From: Tenacibaculum aiptasiae
GTDB taxonomy: Bacteria; Bacteroidota; Bacteroidia; Flavobacteriales; Flavobacteriaceae
Direction: 5' to 3'
Length of the DNA stretch: 64,000 nt
Assembly: GCF_008806755.1 (NCBI RefSeq)
Contig: NZ_WAAU01000030.1
Span: 155,466 to 219,465 of the forward strand
A program made the position numbers and the translations under genes. Under the pieces are notes generated by a model, which saw nothing but the letters and a program-made list of their open reading frames with translations, was not told where the DNA came from and made no database searches. The first letter of the stretch is position 1. Every line of letters begins with the position of its first letter. Shown one piece after another: positions 27,802-35,835 of this stretch.

Positions 27802-28485
27802 TTAAACTATCAATGTTCCATCTTTATGTTGAAACAAAATATAGTCTTCTACCTGTCCTTTTTTATAGGCATTTCGTTTTCTTCCTACTTTTCGTGGTAA
27901 TCGCTTGTCATTTTTAACAAAATTAATTTTAAAAACCTCTCCTTTATTACTCACTTCCATTTCAAAAGAGTCATGACTAATTGTATAATCTATAATTTTA
28001 CCACCAGAAATGTACTCAGTTAAAAAGTTCCAAGTTTTATCATCTCCATAGTTTGAAACCCATGGTTTTGTTTTATTGTATAAATCAGGGTTGCACTCTA
28101 CCACTCTGTTGTTTATCAATACATATTCCCCAGCATTCCATACAGCATAAGTCAAGTATTGATCATTACTAAGTAGCAATCCAAAAAAGCCAGCTCCTCC
28201 CATTCCATATGTTCCAAGGTGCGTACTAAAATCTATAATCTCTAAATCAATAAGACTTTCTTTCTCTGTTTGTTTGAATAATTTAGGTCTATTGAATATT
28301 AATTGTTCATCCTTTTTAATTTCTCCATACAACATATAAGCTTCCTCATCTCCTTCTGGCAATCCAATCTCAGTATATTCTAGCCAACCTAATTTTTTCC
28401 ATTTAGGTAAGTCTTTCTTTTTCACAACCATTGAATATTGTTCAATATCTCCAATTTTCAGGTTTAAATAATCGTGCTCTTTCAT
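27802..28485 (-). CDS. Hypothetical protein, conserved GTYGMGGAGFFGLLL motif
   Basis: 227 residues, cytoplasmic. The centre has a distinctive stretch, THLGTYGMGGAGFFGLLLS, followed by YLTYAVWNAGEYVLINNR. I recognise this pattern from uncharacterised bacterial proteins often found near polymorphic-toxin or contact-dependent loci, but not as a named domain. The C-terminus is basic (RLPRKVGRKRNAYKKGQ). It sits in a same-strand run with the SUKH-like gene. Confidence 0.5.
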   Translation of the reverse strand: MKEHDYLNLKIGDIEQYSMVVKKKDLPKWKKLGWLEYTEIGLPEGDEEAYMLYGEIKKDEQLIFNRPKLFKQTEKESLIDLEIIDFSTHLGTYGMGGAGFFGLLLSNDQYLTYAVWNAGEYVLINNRVVECNPDLYNKTKPWVSNYGDDKTWNFLTEYISGGKIIDYTISHDSFEMEVSNKGEVFKINFVKNDKRLPRKVGRKRNAYKKGQVEDYILFQHKDGTLIV

Positions 28486-28523
28486 TCAATTTAATTATGT
28501 GTAAAATCTGTTACAGATTACAT

Positions 28524-28985
28524 TTATTCTTTTTCTATTTTCAGTTTAACTATAGCTATCAAAACCTTATTTCCTTTTACACGATATAGTTTTCTTATAT
28601 CTAACCATTTGGAATTCTCTTTTATAAGAATCGTTTTATCATTCAGCTCAAGCCACAACTCAAACCCCACATGACTTTTACTGGTTGATGTAACACTAAC
28701 TAAATATTGGTTTAGTTTTTCTGTTTCTTTAATTTGAACACTATTATTTAAAGATATTAAATGAATATTATTATCTGAAATTGAAGTATTTTCTACATCA
28801 GGAATGCTTATATACAGAACTTTGCTTTCATCAACTTTTAAATGTGGAAGCTCTTTGAAATCTGGATACCAGCTTTTAAGTATAACCTTTGGCTTTTTAT
28901 TTAATCTTATGGTGTCCTGCCCATAGGAAAAAGAAGACACTAGTAACAAAGAAATAATTACCACTAATAAATTAACTCGACTCAT
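28524..28985 (-). CDS. Small secreted hypothetical protein
   Basis: 153 residues with a signal peptide (MSRVNLLVVIISLLLVSSFSYG). The mature part is predicted as a beta-sandwich-like fold (KVLYISIPDVENTSI, VSVTSTSKSHVGFELWLEL, NKVLIAIVKLKIEKE), reminiscent of a single Ig/GldM-type domain. No catalytic motif. First gene of the minus-strand run 25397-28985. Confidence 0.55.
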   Translation of the reverse strand: MSRVNLLVVIISLLLVSSFSYGQDTIRLNKKPKVILKSWYPDFKELPHLKVDESKVLYISIPDVENTSISDNNIHLISLNNSVQIKETEKLNQYLVSVTSTSKSHVGFELWLELNDKTILIKENSKWLDIRKLYRVKGNKVLIAIVKLKIEKE

Positions 28986-29095
28986 TTTATCTTTTCTCGC
29001 AATTCTTTATACAAACAACTAAGGCGTTTATATAATTAAGTTTTAGTGGTAAATATAGCAATTTTAAGAAGTAAAGCTGTCACCATCAGTCAGAG

Positions 29096-29121
29096 ACTAG
29101 CGGAAGCGGGGCACTAGCGGA
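29096..29121. repeat. Short direct repeat in a GC-richer intergenic patch
   Basis: ACTAGCGGA occurs twice, 17 bp apart (29096-29104 and 29113-29121), within a patch richer in G+C than its surroundings. The 199-bp intergenic space (28986-29184) separates the immunity-like run from the ABC-3C operon and shows nothing else I can name. Confidence 0.4.
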
Positions 29122-29184
29122 ATCAAGACAATTTTTGTTAAAATAATTCTAATAATTTCTTTCTTAGAATAATCAACTTCTATT

Positions 29185-31116
29185 TTATATCAATCCTCCT
29201 CCTTCACTTTTTACCCAATCTTTAATTATGTATTCCTCAAAATCATCTTCCTTAGCGTGTTCTAATACTATAATTTGAGGTTTAACTTTTGTATTTTTAT
29301 ATATTAGTTGAATTTCCTCATCTAAAACAGTAAATATGTTGATTACTTGTTTAATGTTTTCATCATATTCTTTTGCGTCTTCAGAGTCTAATTCACTTTT
29401 TTTAGCTGTTCTTGGAAAATATACTTGGCTTGGTTGATCGATCATTAAAAATGACGGAATTATAGATTCAGAATTTCTACAAGATAAATGCAAGAAAGAT
29501 AAAAACAAAGAAAGATGACAGGCTAACCAATTTGCTCCACTTCCCATTTCATATAATCTTATTTTATCTGATTTATGTTTATGATAAAAACTAAAATCAT
29601 CAATATTAAATTGAAAATCAATAGGTTTAAGTTCTTCTTCAAAATCTAGCTTGCTTGCAATTCTATCCATTTGTTCTTTTATGAATAGTTCCGTTTCTGC
29701 TTTGAATTGCTTGATGTTCTTATATTTTGAAATTCTTTTATTATACTCTTTTAATTGTTCTTTTAAAGCATTTAAATCACTATTAAACTTAGATAAATCG
29801 TTAGATTCTAAAAGATGTTTAATTGTCGTTTCTAACACACCCTTTTGGTGTATTATTAATTCTCTTTTCCCTTTTATTTTTTCTATATCAACATTTTCTT
29901 TTGTAAGTATTTTAATGTTATTGGATATTGATTTTATTTTGGTTGTTATAACTTTTCTATCTTTTCTAAACTTCTCTATTATCTGAGTACTGTCTTTTGA
30001 AAATGTATTTACTTTTGTAAGTTCTTCAATTAGTTTATTTTTCGATTCATTTAACTTATTGATATTTTCACTAATATACGAAACTGAATTATCACAAAGA
30101 GGGCAAGCTAGTTCATCAATTGAAGTATTATACTTTTGCTTAGCATTGGTTTGCTTTAGATGTTTTGCATAACCTAAACTATCTTCTGAATTTGATAGAA
30201 GACTAGAAATAGCATTTTCAATTTCATTTTTCTCAACATAGAGCACTTCTCTTTCATTTTCTAATTGAGCTAGTTTAGTAAATGATTTTGTCTGGTCTGT
30301 GAGTATTTTTGGCGGAATAGGTAGATTAAGACCTATCTTTTTTAATTCACGTAATGAAAGTCCTTCTTCTAGAGTAAGATCTAACATTGTATAGTAAATT
30401 TGTATTTGGTCTCTAATATTATCTATTTGATTTGACTTTTTTTCTTGAATACGAGCTAAAACTTTTTCTTCAGCTGTTATTTTTCTTTCAGTTTCTTTAA
30501 TTAGTTTTACCAATTGATAATATTCACTATCTACTACACCTAATAATACAGGTAAGGCTTGAACAACTCTTTTACGCTTGGCTATTTCATCAAATCTATA
30601 GAATAGTGAATGTTTATTTGCAATTAAGTTTTGATGTTGGAAAAGAAAAGAAACAGTATCTCTAATCGATAATTTACCAAAATTCTCGTAATCTGATTCC
30701 AAATTCTTTAATGACAAACCAAGTATTTCTTCAAATTCAGTTTGAACATCATTTTTAATTGGTTTTAATGATATGTCATTAAAATAATCATACTTAATAT
30801 CTTCAATTGTTTTATAATCAGTTTCAATATTTAGATAAGCACTTCTCATGTTTCCTGTTTTTGGTGCAGGGCGACCAACAACAATATAAAACTCATTTAC
30901 CTTATATACGACTACAAATAATTCAGTGAAATCAGTTATTTTTCCAACAGGAACACTTGACCTTGATGAAAATAGACAATAATCAATTATTTCAATAAGT
31001 GCACTTTTTCCGGTCTTAGAATCTCCAGTTATGATATTTAAACCATCATTAAATGGTACAAATCGTTTACTTCCTGTATTGCTAAAAACAGCTATTTGTT
31101 TTATAGTTGTACTCAT
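29185..31116 (-). CDS. ABC-three-component system ATPase, DUF3732, SMC/Rad50-like
   Basis: 643 residues. Walker A GDSKTGKS is at 31-38. Long coiled-coil arms run from about 200 to 480 and enclose a zinc-hook-like CPLC (Cys338, Cys341). A signature-like MGSGANWLACHLSLFLSFLH is followed by Walker B with the sequence LMIDQPSQVYFP (Asp560), where Gln-Pro replaces the usual Glu-Pro, as in DUF3732 proteins. This is an SMC/Rad50-type ABC ATPase thought to sense or bind nucleic acid. Its start overlaps the middle gene by 4 nt (ATGA), making it the last of a three-gene operon. Confidence 0.82.
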   Translation of the reverse strand: MSTTIKQIAVFSNTGSKRFVPFNDGLNIITGDSKTGKSALIEIIDYCLFSSRSSVPVGKITDFTELFVVVYKVNEFYIVVGRPAPKTGNMRSAYLNIETDYKTIEDIKYDYFNDISLKPIKNDVQTEFEEILGLSLKNLESDYENFGKLSIRDTVSFLFQHQNLIANKHSLFYRFDEIAKRKRVVQALPVLLGVVDSEYYQLVKLIKETERKITAEEKVLARIQEKKSNQIDNIRDQIQIYYTMLDLTLEEGLSLRELKKIGLNLPIPPKILTDQTKSFTKLAQLENEREVLYVEKNEIENAISSLLSNSEDSLGYAKHLKQTNAKQKYNTSIDELACPLCDNSVSYISENINKLNESKNKLIEELTKVNTFSKDSTQIIEKFRKDRKVITTKIKSISNNIKILTKENVDIEKIKGKRELIIHQKGVLETTIKHLLESNDLSKFNSDLNALKEQLKEYNKRISKYKNIKQFKAETELFIKEQMDRIASKLDFEEELKPIDFQFNIDDFSFYHKHKSDKIRLYEMGSGANWLACHLSLFLSFLHLSCRNSESIIPSFLMIDQPSQVYFPRTAKKSELDSEDAKEYDENIKQVINIFTVLDEEIQLIYKNTKVKPQIIVLEHAKEDDFEEYIIKDWVKSEGGGLI

Positions 31117-31589
31117 ATTTCTGTAATTCTAAGTTTTTTAAATACTGATAAATATTGTTCTTTTCCTAAAATTATACCTAAGTTATATGATGATTTATAT
31201 ATTGGTCTTAGGTAAATATCTTTTTCGTTATTATAATGAATATCAGATTTTGGCGCTAAATATTTGTTTATTTCTAGATCCATTTCATTTGCTAGAATGA
31301 TAATTGATGTATTTGTTATTTCTCGATAATCATTTATCTTTTGATTTAAAGAGCTTCTAAAAATGTCAAAATCTTTATTCTCAATAAATGGGTTGAATTT
31401 TGAGTTTTTATTTAAATGCTTTAATTTGTTTTGAACGTGCTTATTGTATATGAAAGGTAATACGAGATATACTAATTCTGTTTTTATGCATTTTGAGTTA
31501 ACAGATTTAGCACCACTTAAAAAATGATGTAAAATCTTACTAGTATGAAATGGTGAAAATATTAACCTTTCTATATCACTTGCTTTCAT
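31113..31589 (-). CDS. ABC-three-component system middle component
   Basis: 158 residues, mostly helical. The N-terminal segment SDIERLIFSPFHTSKILHHF and ELVYLVLPFIYNKHV match the pattern of the small middle components that sit between effector and ATPase genes in ABC-3C systems. It overlaps the effector gene by 14 nt and the ATPase gene by 4 nt. Likely bridges the two larger proteins. Family call rests on context plus a loose sequence pattern. Confidence 0.65.
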   Translation of the reverse strand: MKASDIERLIFSPFHTSKILHHFLSGAKSVNSKCIKTELVYLVLPFIYNKHVQNKLKHLNKNSKFNPFIENKDFDIFRSSLNQKINDYREITNTSIIILANEMDLEINKYLAPKSDIHYNNEKDIYLRPIYKSSYNLGIILGKEQYLSVFKKLRITEI

Positions 31590-32688
31590 CTTCTGATTCT
31601 AGATTAATGTTAATTGTTTTAATTTCCACATTATGTAATAAACGACCTTTAGGGTAATAAGGTCTTATGTTTCTAATTCCTTCTATTGTTGTTTTTGAAG
31701 AAATTTCACTAATACTATCATCAAAAAAGCGTCTTGATTTTTCATTAGTGTCACACTTATCAGTTAGTTGGTCTACGTGACTATCTTTAAGTTCAAGAAT
31801 AATATCTTTAATATCATCATCATAATTATCGAGATTTTCAGACAAACTAGTTCTTGCTTCAATCATTTTAATTTGGCTTTCAGAAGCCTTTAAATAATTA
31901 TTCATAGAGTTACCAATTTTTCGTTCATATTGGATGTTCTCTAAAATTTTTACAAAGTGGAAATTATCTTTTGTAGAAATGTCAGCAGTAGCCTTTGAAA
32001 TTGGAAAATTCAAATCTTCAATTTGATATTGGTTTGCATAAGATTGAAAATTTTCTCTAAATGTATCAATATCAATTTCCCAAATATAAGTTTCGGAATG
32101 GATTAACTCTTTTGAAATATACCCAAGTAAGGAACACACAAATTGCTCTCTGTTCGTTTCTTTTATTATATTTTTAATTGCTGAATGATTGAGTAGTATA
32201 TCTTTATAATATATTTTTGCTGATTTTTGATTATCTTTTATTTCAAATTTTTCAAGAATCTTCTCTAGTTTTTTTTTATCAAATGCGTTCACATTGTCGT
32301 AATATGATTTTATCGTGTCATTTGATTTTATTGCTATAATTTTTTTGAGTTTTTCAGATTTGTTTAAATCATTCCATTTTTCAAATATTGAATCTTTTTT
32401 TACTTCTGCCGTAGTGTGTAAAATGAATTTATCATAAAAACGAAACGTATCATATTCTGTCAATATATTAGATACCGTTTTCCAGAAGTCAATATGTGTG
32501 TCAATTAATTTTTTATCATCTTTAATCGAATGTTTAACTTCTGTTGATGTCTTTCCGTCTGAAACATCCCCCAAACATTCTAAATAAATTTTTATACCAT
32601 CTTTTGCTTCAAAGCACTCTTTTAAAGCTACCATTTCTTGATATTTAAATCCTAATATTTTAGAAGAAGCATCAGATTTTGAACTCAT
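31576..32688 (-). CDS. ABC-three-component system effector, DUF4297/Cap4-like nuclease
   Basis: 370 residues from the ATG at 32688; a 24-residue longer frame has no support. The N-terminus reads GFKYQEMVALKECFEAKDG, then IYLECLGDVSDG and STEVKHS. Glu37/Asp41, Glu50 and Lys52 thus form a PD-(D/E)xK-like layout resembling DUF4297/Cap4 nucleases. The remaining 300 residues are helical and probably contact the middle component. First gene of the operon, with a TATATTTA box at 32743-32750. An inferred abortive-type nuclease; catalytic residues need an alignment. Confidence 0.65.
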   Translation of the reverse strand: MSSKSDASSKILGFKYQEMVALKECFEAKDGIKIYLECLGDVSDGKTSTEVKHSIKDDKKLIDTHIDFWKTVSNILTEYDTFRFYDKFILHTTAEVKKDSIFEKWNDLNKSEKLKKIIAIKSNDTIKSYYDNVNAFDKKKLEKILEKFEIKDNQKSAKIYYKDILLNHSAIKNIIKETNREQFVCSLLGYISKELIHSETYIWEIDIDTFRENFQSYANQYQIEDLNFPISKATADISTKDNFHFVKILENIQYERKIGNSMNNYLKASESQIKMIEARTSLSENLDNYDDDIKDIILELKDSHVDQLTDKCDTNEKSRRFFDDSISEISSKTTIEGIRNIRPYYPKGRLLHNVEIKTININLESEDESK

Positions 32689-32742
32689 ATTTGTTTTCGA
32701 TTTAGTAATTAAATCGCTATTACTTTTAATTAGTTTTAGCTG

Positions 32743-32750
32743 TAAATATA
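32743..32750 (-). promoter_or_regulatory. Near-consensus -7 box of the ABC-3C operon
   Basis: TATATTTA on the minus strand (one base off TAnnTTTG), 54 nt before the ATG at 32688. It lies in the same intergenic region as the 41-bp repeats. Confidence 0.35.
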
Positions 32751-32860
32751 AAAAAGGCATAAATGAAAAAATTACGTAAACCCGTAAACAAAGTAAGGGT
32801 TTTCCTTATTTCTTCTCTTTTATCTACAATCCACAAACAGCATTTTTTCATTTTTTTCTT

Positions 32861-33065
32861 TCAGCGAAGCTCGCTGATGGCTTCGCACAATTTCAAGAGC
32901 ATCAGCGAAGTTCGGGGAAGCTTTTGCAGAGTTTCAGAACCATCAGCGAAGCTCGGGGAAGCTTTTGCAGAGTTTCGAAAGCGTCAGCGAAGCTCGCTGA
33001 TGGTTTCGCAAGCTTTTTATTCAATCAGCGAAGTCCGCTGATAATATCGTTGAGTTTTTATTCAT
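32861..33065. repeat. Five contiguous 41-bp tandem repeats
   Basis: Units begin at 32861, 32902, 32943, 32984 and 33025, each exactly 41 bp and each starting TCAGCGAAG. Units 1 and 4 contain the hairpin TCAGCGA-AGC-TCGCTGA. Unit 5 has a slightly weakened version. Units 2 and 3 share a different middle (CGGGGAAGCTTTTGCAGAGT). GC content is far above the surroundings. The period is not a multiple of three, so the frames crossing it are not coding. The remaining intergenic space (32689-32860 and 33066-33183) shows only AT-rich sequence and promoter-like boxes. Confidence 0.9.
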
Positions 33066-33183
33066 CTTATTGAAAATCAATCTTTTATTTATCAAATATT
33101 TGACTTTTCTTTGTCCTAGCTATGACAACATTTATTGCTAGCACTCTCCACTCCCTATTTATTGAATTTAAAAATTTGTTATT

Positions 33184-33948
33184 ATGACGACAGCTTATCT
33201 TACGCGCTATCGAAATGGAGAATATCTGCAATACATGAAAGACGTTCTCGTATTAGTAAACCTTCAAGATGTTGCTCTTTTAGAGTTAACCGAGCAACGA
33301 GATACCTTAAACTCTTTAACCAATCAAATAGACGAAGCTTTCCTACAAAGTTTAGGCAGCGCTTTAACCCAAGAAATTATTTTGCTCGACGAACGTAGAG
33401 ACAAAGCCTTTATAGGGATTAAAACCTTGCTTAGTGGTTATACCTATCATTATGACACCACACAACAAGACCACGCTAAAAACATTCTACTTAGTATTGA
33501 TATTTACGGTAAAGACATTACCCGAAAAAGCTATCAGGAAGAAACGGCTATTATTAATAGTTTAATCAACGATTTAGAAACTCAACCCGAGTTAATTGCC
33601 GCTATCAACGCAATAAACATTTCCGATTGGGTAAACGAATTAAAAACCTCCAACCAAGCCTTTGGTTCTAAGTACATTGAACGTGTAGGAGAAACTGCCG
33701 CCAATCCCATTACCAATATTACCGAGCTAAGAGCCACTACAAGTACTGCATACAGAACTTTAATTAGCCATATTCAAGCACACGATGTATTGGGTAACAA
33801 TCCAAGTTATGCAACTCTTTTGGAAGAAATAGATGTTTTAACCAAACAATACAATTTGGTTTTAGATAATAGGAGCAGTAGTTCCCCTAACGGTGCCACG
33901 CCTGCGACGGACGGTGAGAGTAATTCTCAGAACAATCAACCCCTATAA
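33184..33948 (+). CDS. DUF6261 family protein
   Basis: 254 residues, almost entirely helical, no signal peptide or membrane segment. Pattern matches the DUF6261 family of Bacteroidota (ALLELTEQRDTLNSLTNQID, LDERRDKAFIGIKTLLSGY, HAKNILLSIDIYGKDITRKSY). The last 25 residues are low-complexity Ser/Asn/Gly/Pro. Base composition appears richer in G+C than neighbouring genes. It stands alone on the plus strand after the 41-bp repeat block and before an inverted-repeat region. Function unknown. Confidence 0.75.
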   Translation: MTTAYLTRYRNGEYLQYMKDVLVLVNLQDVALLELTEQRDTLNSLTNQIDEAFLQSLGSALTQEIILLDERRDKAFIGIKTLLSGYTYHYDTTQQDHAKNILLSIDIYGKDITRKSYQEETAIINSLINDLETQPELIAAINAINISDWVNELKTSNQAFGSKYIERVGETAANPITNITELRATTSTAYRTLISHIQAHDVLGNNPSYATLLEEIDVLTKQYNLVLDNRSSSSPNGATPATDGESNSQNNQPL

Positions 33949-33978
33949 GAAGAATGCCCTTCTTAAACAATGATTGTT

Positions 33979-34061
33979 ACGCCATTGCGTTTGGAATGTT
34001 TGTAGAGTAGCCTGCTCCACATTAAAAAGGTTCTTTATAAAATATTGCTTCGTAATGGCGT
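33979..34061. repeat. Imperfect inverted repeat with internal hairpin
   Basis: Arms ACGCCATTGCG (33979-33989) and CGTAATGGCGT (34051-34061) match at 10 of 11 positions. Inside, GTAGAGTA and TGCTCCAC can form a smaller stem. This could be a structured RNA or a terminator complex behind the DUF6261 gene; no T run follows. Confidence 0.45.
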
Positions 34062-34081
34062 TGTCTATTTTACCTAGACTA

Positions 34082-34924
34082 TTAACGTTTCAAAAAAGCA
34101 GTAATCTCTGCTACTACTTCTTCTAATTCCTTAGATAACTCAGCACTATTCCAAGGATGTCTTACATTAAACACATGATCTGCTCCTTTTATAACAACCA
34201 GTTCATTTTTTGAATTCCACTCGTTAAGCTCTTTTGCTTCGCTTATTGAAATAGAAGTATCATGATCTCCATGAATAATTAAATGTGGAATTTCTAATTT
34301 TTCTTCAGCTGCTTTTATATTTAATCGTGCCTCGTTTTCTTTAAAGTCTGTATAAAACTGATAGTAATGTGGCATTTGCTGTTTGGTTCTTCCATTAACA
34401 ACATACTTTACTCCTATTTCTTTCCACTCCTTTAAATTACCAACAGTAGCAGTACGCTTTCCAAAATCGCTAATACTCGCCAAAGTAATGAGTTTTTGAA
34501 TTCGATTATCTTCTGAAGCTTTTATAATGGAAATACCTCCTCCTCTACTATGACCTATTAAATGAATATTGTTCGTATTGATATGAGTATTTCCTGAAAA
34601 ATAAACTTCTACCCAATCTAACACATCGTGTAAGTCATCCAACTCTTTGGTATAATTATTATTTCCGAAAGCTTCTAAATCAGGAAAATCAATAGGGTTT
34701 TCAACGGTTCCTCCATTATGAGAAAAGTTGAATTTGACAAAGCAATATCCCGATTTCGCTATCGATTCTGCCATCAAATCCCAAGCTCCCCAATCTTTAA
34801 ATCCTTTGTAGCCATGGCAAAAAACTACCACAGGTTGCTGCCTCATTTCTTTTGAAAAAAAGGCATCCATTAAAACCGGTTTCTTATCGGTTCTTTCTAA
34901 AACTATATTTTTTACAATTTCCAT
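34082..34924 (-). CDS. Alpha/beta hydrolase, dienelactone-hydrolase-like
   Basis: 280 residues, cytoplasmic. The nucleophile elbow is GHSRGG with Ser126, the oxyanion-side motif is VVVFCHGYKGFKDWG (about 32-46). The likely acid is in IHGDHDTSIS and the His in GADHVFNVRHPW. The family covers esterases and peptidases of small acyl compounds; substrate unknown. It starts 14 nt after gldA on the same strand, probably one transcript. Confidence 0.85.
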   Translation of the reverse strand: MEIVKNIVLERTDKKPVLMDAFFSKEMRQQPVVVFCHGYKGFKDWGAWDLMAESIAKSGYCFVKFNFSHNGGTVENPIDFPDLEAFGNNNYTKELDDLHDVLDWVEVYFSGNTHINTNNIHLIGHSRGGGISIIKASEDNRIQKLITLASISDFGKRTATVGNLKEWKEIGVKYVVNGRTKQQMPHYYQFYTDFKENEARLNIKAAEEKLEIPHLIIHGDHDTSISISEAKELNEWNSKNELVVIKGADHVFNVRHPWNSAELSKELEEVVAEITAFLKR

Positions 34925-34938
34925 ACAGTTCTAACAAA

Positions 34939-35832
34939 CTAAGCGGTTAACTCTCTAAATAAGCTTTCAAGATTTTTGTTTTCGGTATTCAACCCTAGAA
35001 TTTTTAATCCGTTTTCTTGGGCAAAATCAAATATTACTGGACGCATATCTTCAGTAGATTCAAAAGATAAAATCCAATTATTTTCTGTCGTATTTTTAAA
35101 TGAAGTAATATTAGGTAATCGCTTTATAAACTGTTCTTCCAATTTATAATCAAAGGTTACTCTAATTACTTGCTCATTGCTGGTTTTTAGTTCAGAAATT
35201 GGTTTATCAATTACCAATTCACCTTTGTTTATTATCACCACACGGTCGCACATAGCTTCTACTTCCTGCATAATGTGTGTAGATAATAAAACCGTTTTGT
35301 CTTTTCCTAATTCTTTGATTAATTCGCGAATTTCTACCAACTGATTCGGATCCAATCCTGTAGTTGGTTCATCTAAAATCAACACTTCTGGATTGTGCAA
35401 AATAGCTGCTGCCAATCCAACTCTTTGACGGTATCCTTTAGATAATTGCCCTATTTTTTTATGTGCTTCTACTCCCAAACCTACTTGCTCAATTACTTCC
35501 GCTACTTTGGTTTTGGCTACTTGATGTATAGACGCTTGAAACTGTAAATACTCGCGTACATACATGTCTAAATATAAGGGATTGTGCTCTGGAAGGTATC
35601 CTATTTTCTTTTGCGCTTCTATAGGGTTTTGAATCACATCAATATCGCTTACCATTACAGTACCTTCTGTAGGTTGAATAAATCCTGTTAAAATTTTCAT
35701 GGTAGTTGATTTCCCTGCCCCGTTAGGCCCTAAAAAACCAACAATATCTCCTTTTTTAGCTTCTAGGCTAATTCCGTTAACAGCTTTTTGTGTACCGTAT
35801 GTTTTAGTTATAGATGTAAGTTGTATTGACAT
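34939..35832 (-). CDS. gldA: Gliding-motility ABC transporter ATP-binding protein GldA
   Basis: 297 residues, a single ABC ATPase domain: Walker A GPNGAGKST (35-43), signature LSKGYRQRVGLA, Walker B VLILDEPTTGLDP, switch His in LLSTHIMQE. The C-terminal 80 residues are the extension seen in GldA. In Flavobacteriia GldA works with GldF and GldG (not in this window) and is needed for gliding in some species. It is 3 nt from folA. Confidence 0.85.
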   Translation of the reverse strand: MSIQLTSITKTYGTQKAVNGISLEAKKGDIVGFLGPNGAGKSTTMKILTGFIQPTEGTVMVSDIDVIQNPIEAQKKIGYLPEHNPLYLDMYVREYLQFQASIHQVAKTKVAEVIEQVGLGVEAHKKIGQLSKGYRQRVGLAAAILHNPEVLILDEPTTGLDPNQLVEIRELIKELGKDKTVLLSTHIMQEVEAMCDRVVIINKGELVIDKPISELKTSNEQVIRVTFDYKLEEQFIKRLPNITSFKNTTENNWILSFESTEDMRPVIFDFAQENGLKILGLNTENKNLESLFRELTA

Positions 35833-35835
35833 AAA

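Noticed and set aside
29185..31116. RecN or SbcC housekeeping repair gene
   Set aside because: DUF3732-type Walker B (DQPSQVYFP) and the overlapping middle and effector genes point to an ABC-3C operon instead.
32763..33041. 92-residue plus-strand reading frame over the repeats
   Set aside because: It is produced by the tandem repeats; the 41-bp period shifts frame at each unit, and the composition is repeat-derived.
32861..33065. CRISPR array
   Set aside because: Units are contiguous 41-bp tandem repeats without unique spacers and no cas genes are nearby.
33979..34061. Integron attC site
   Set aside because: Length and inverted arms are suggestive, but the right end reads GTTGTCT rather than GTTRRRY and there is no integrase.
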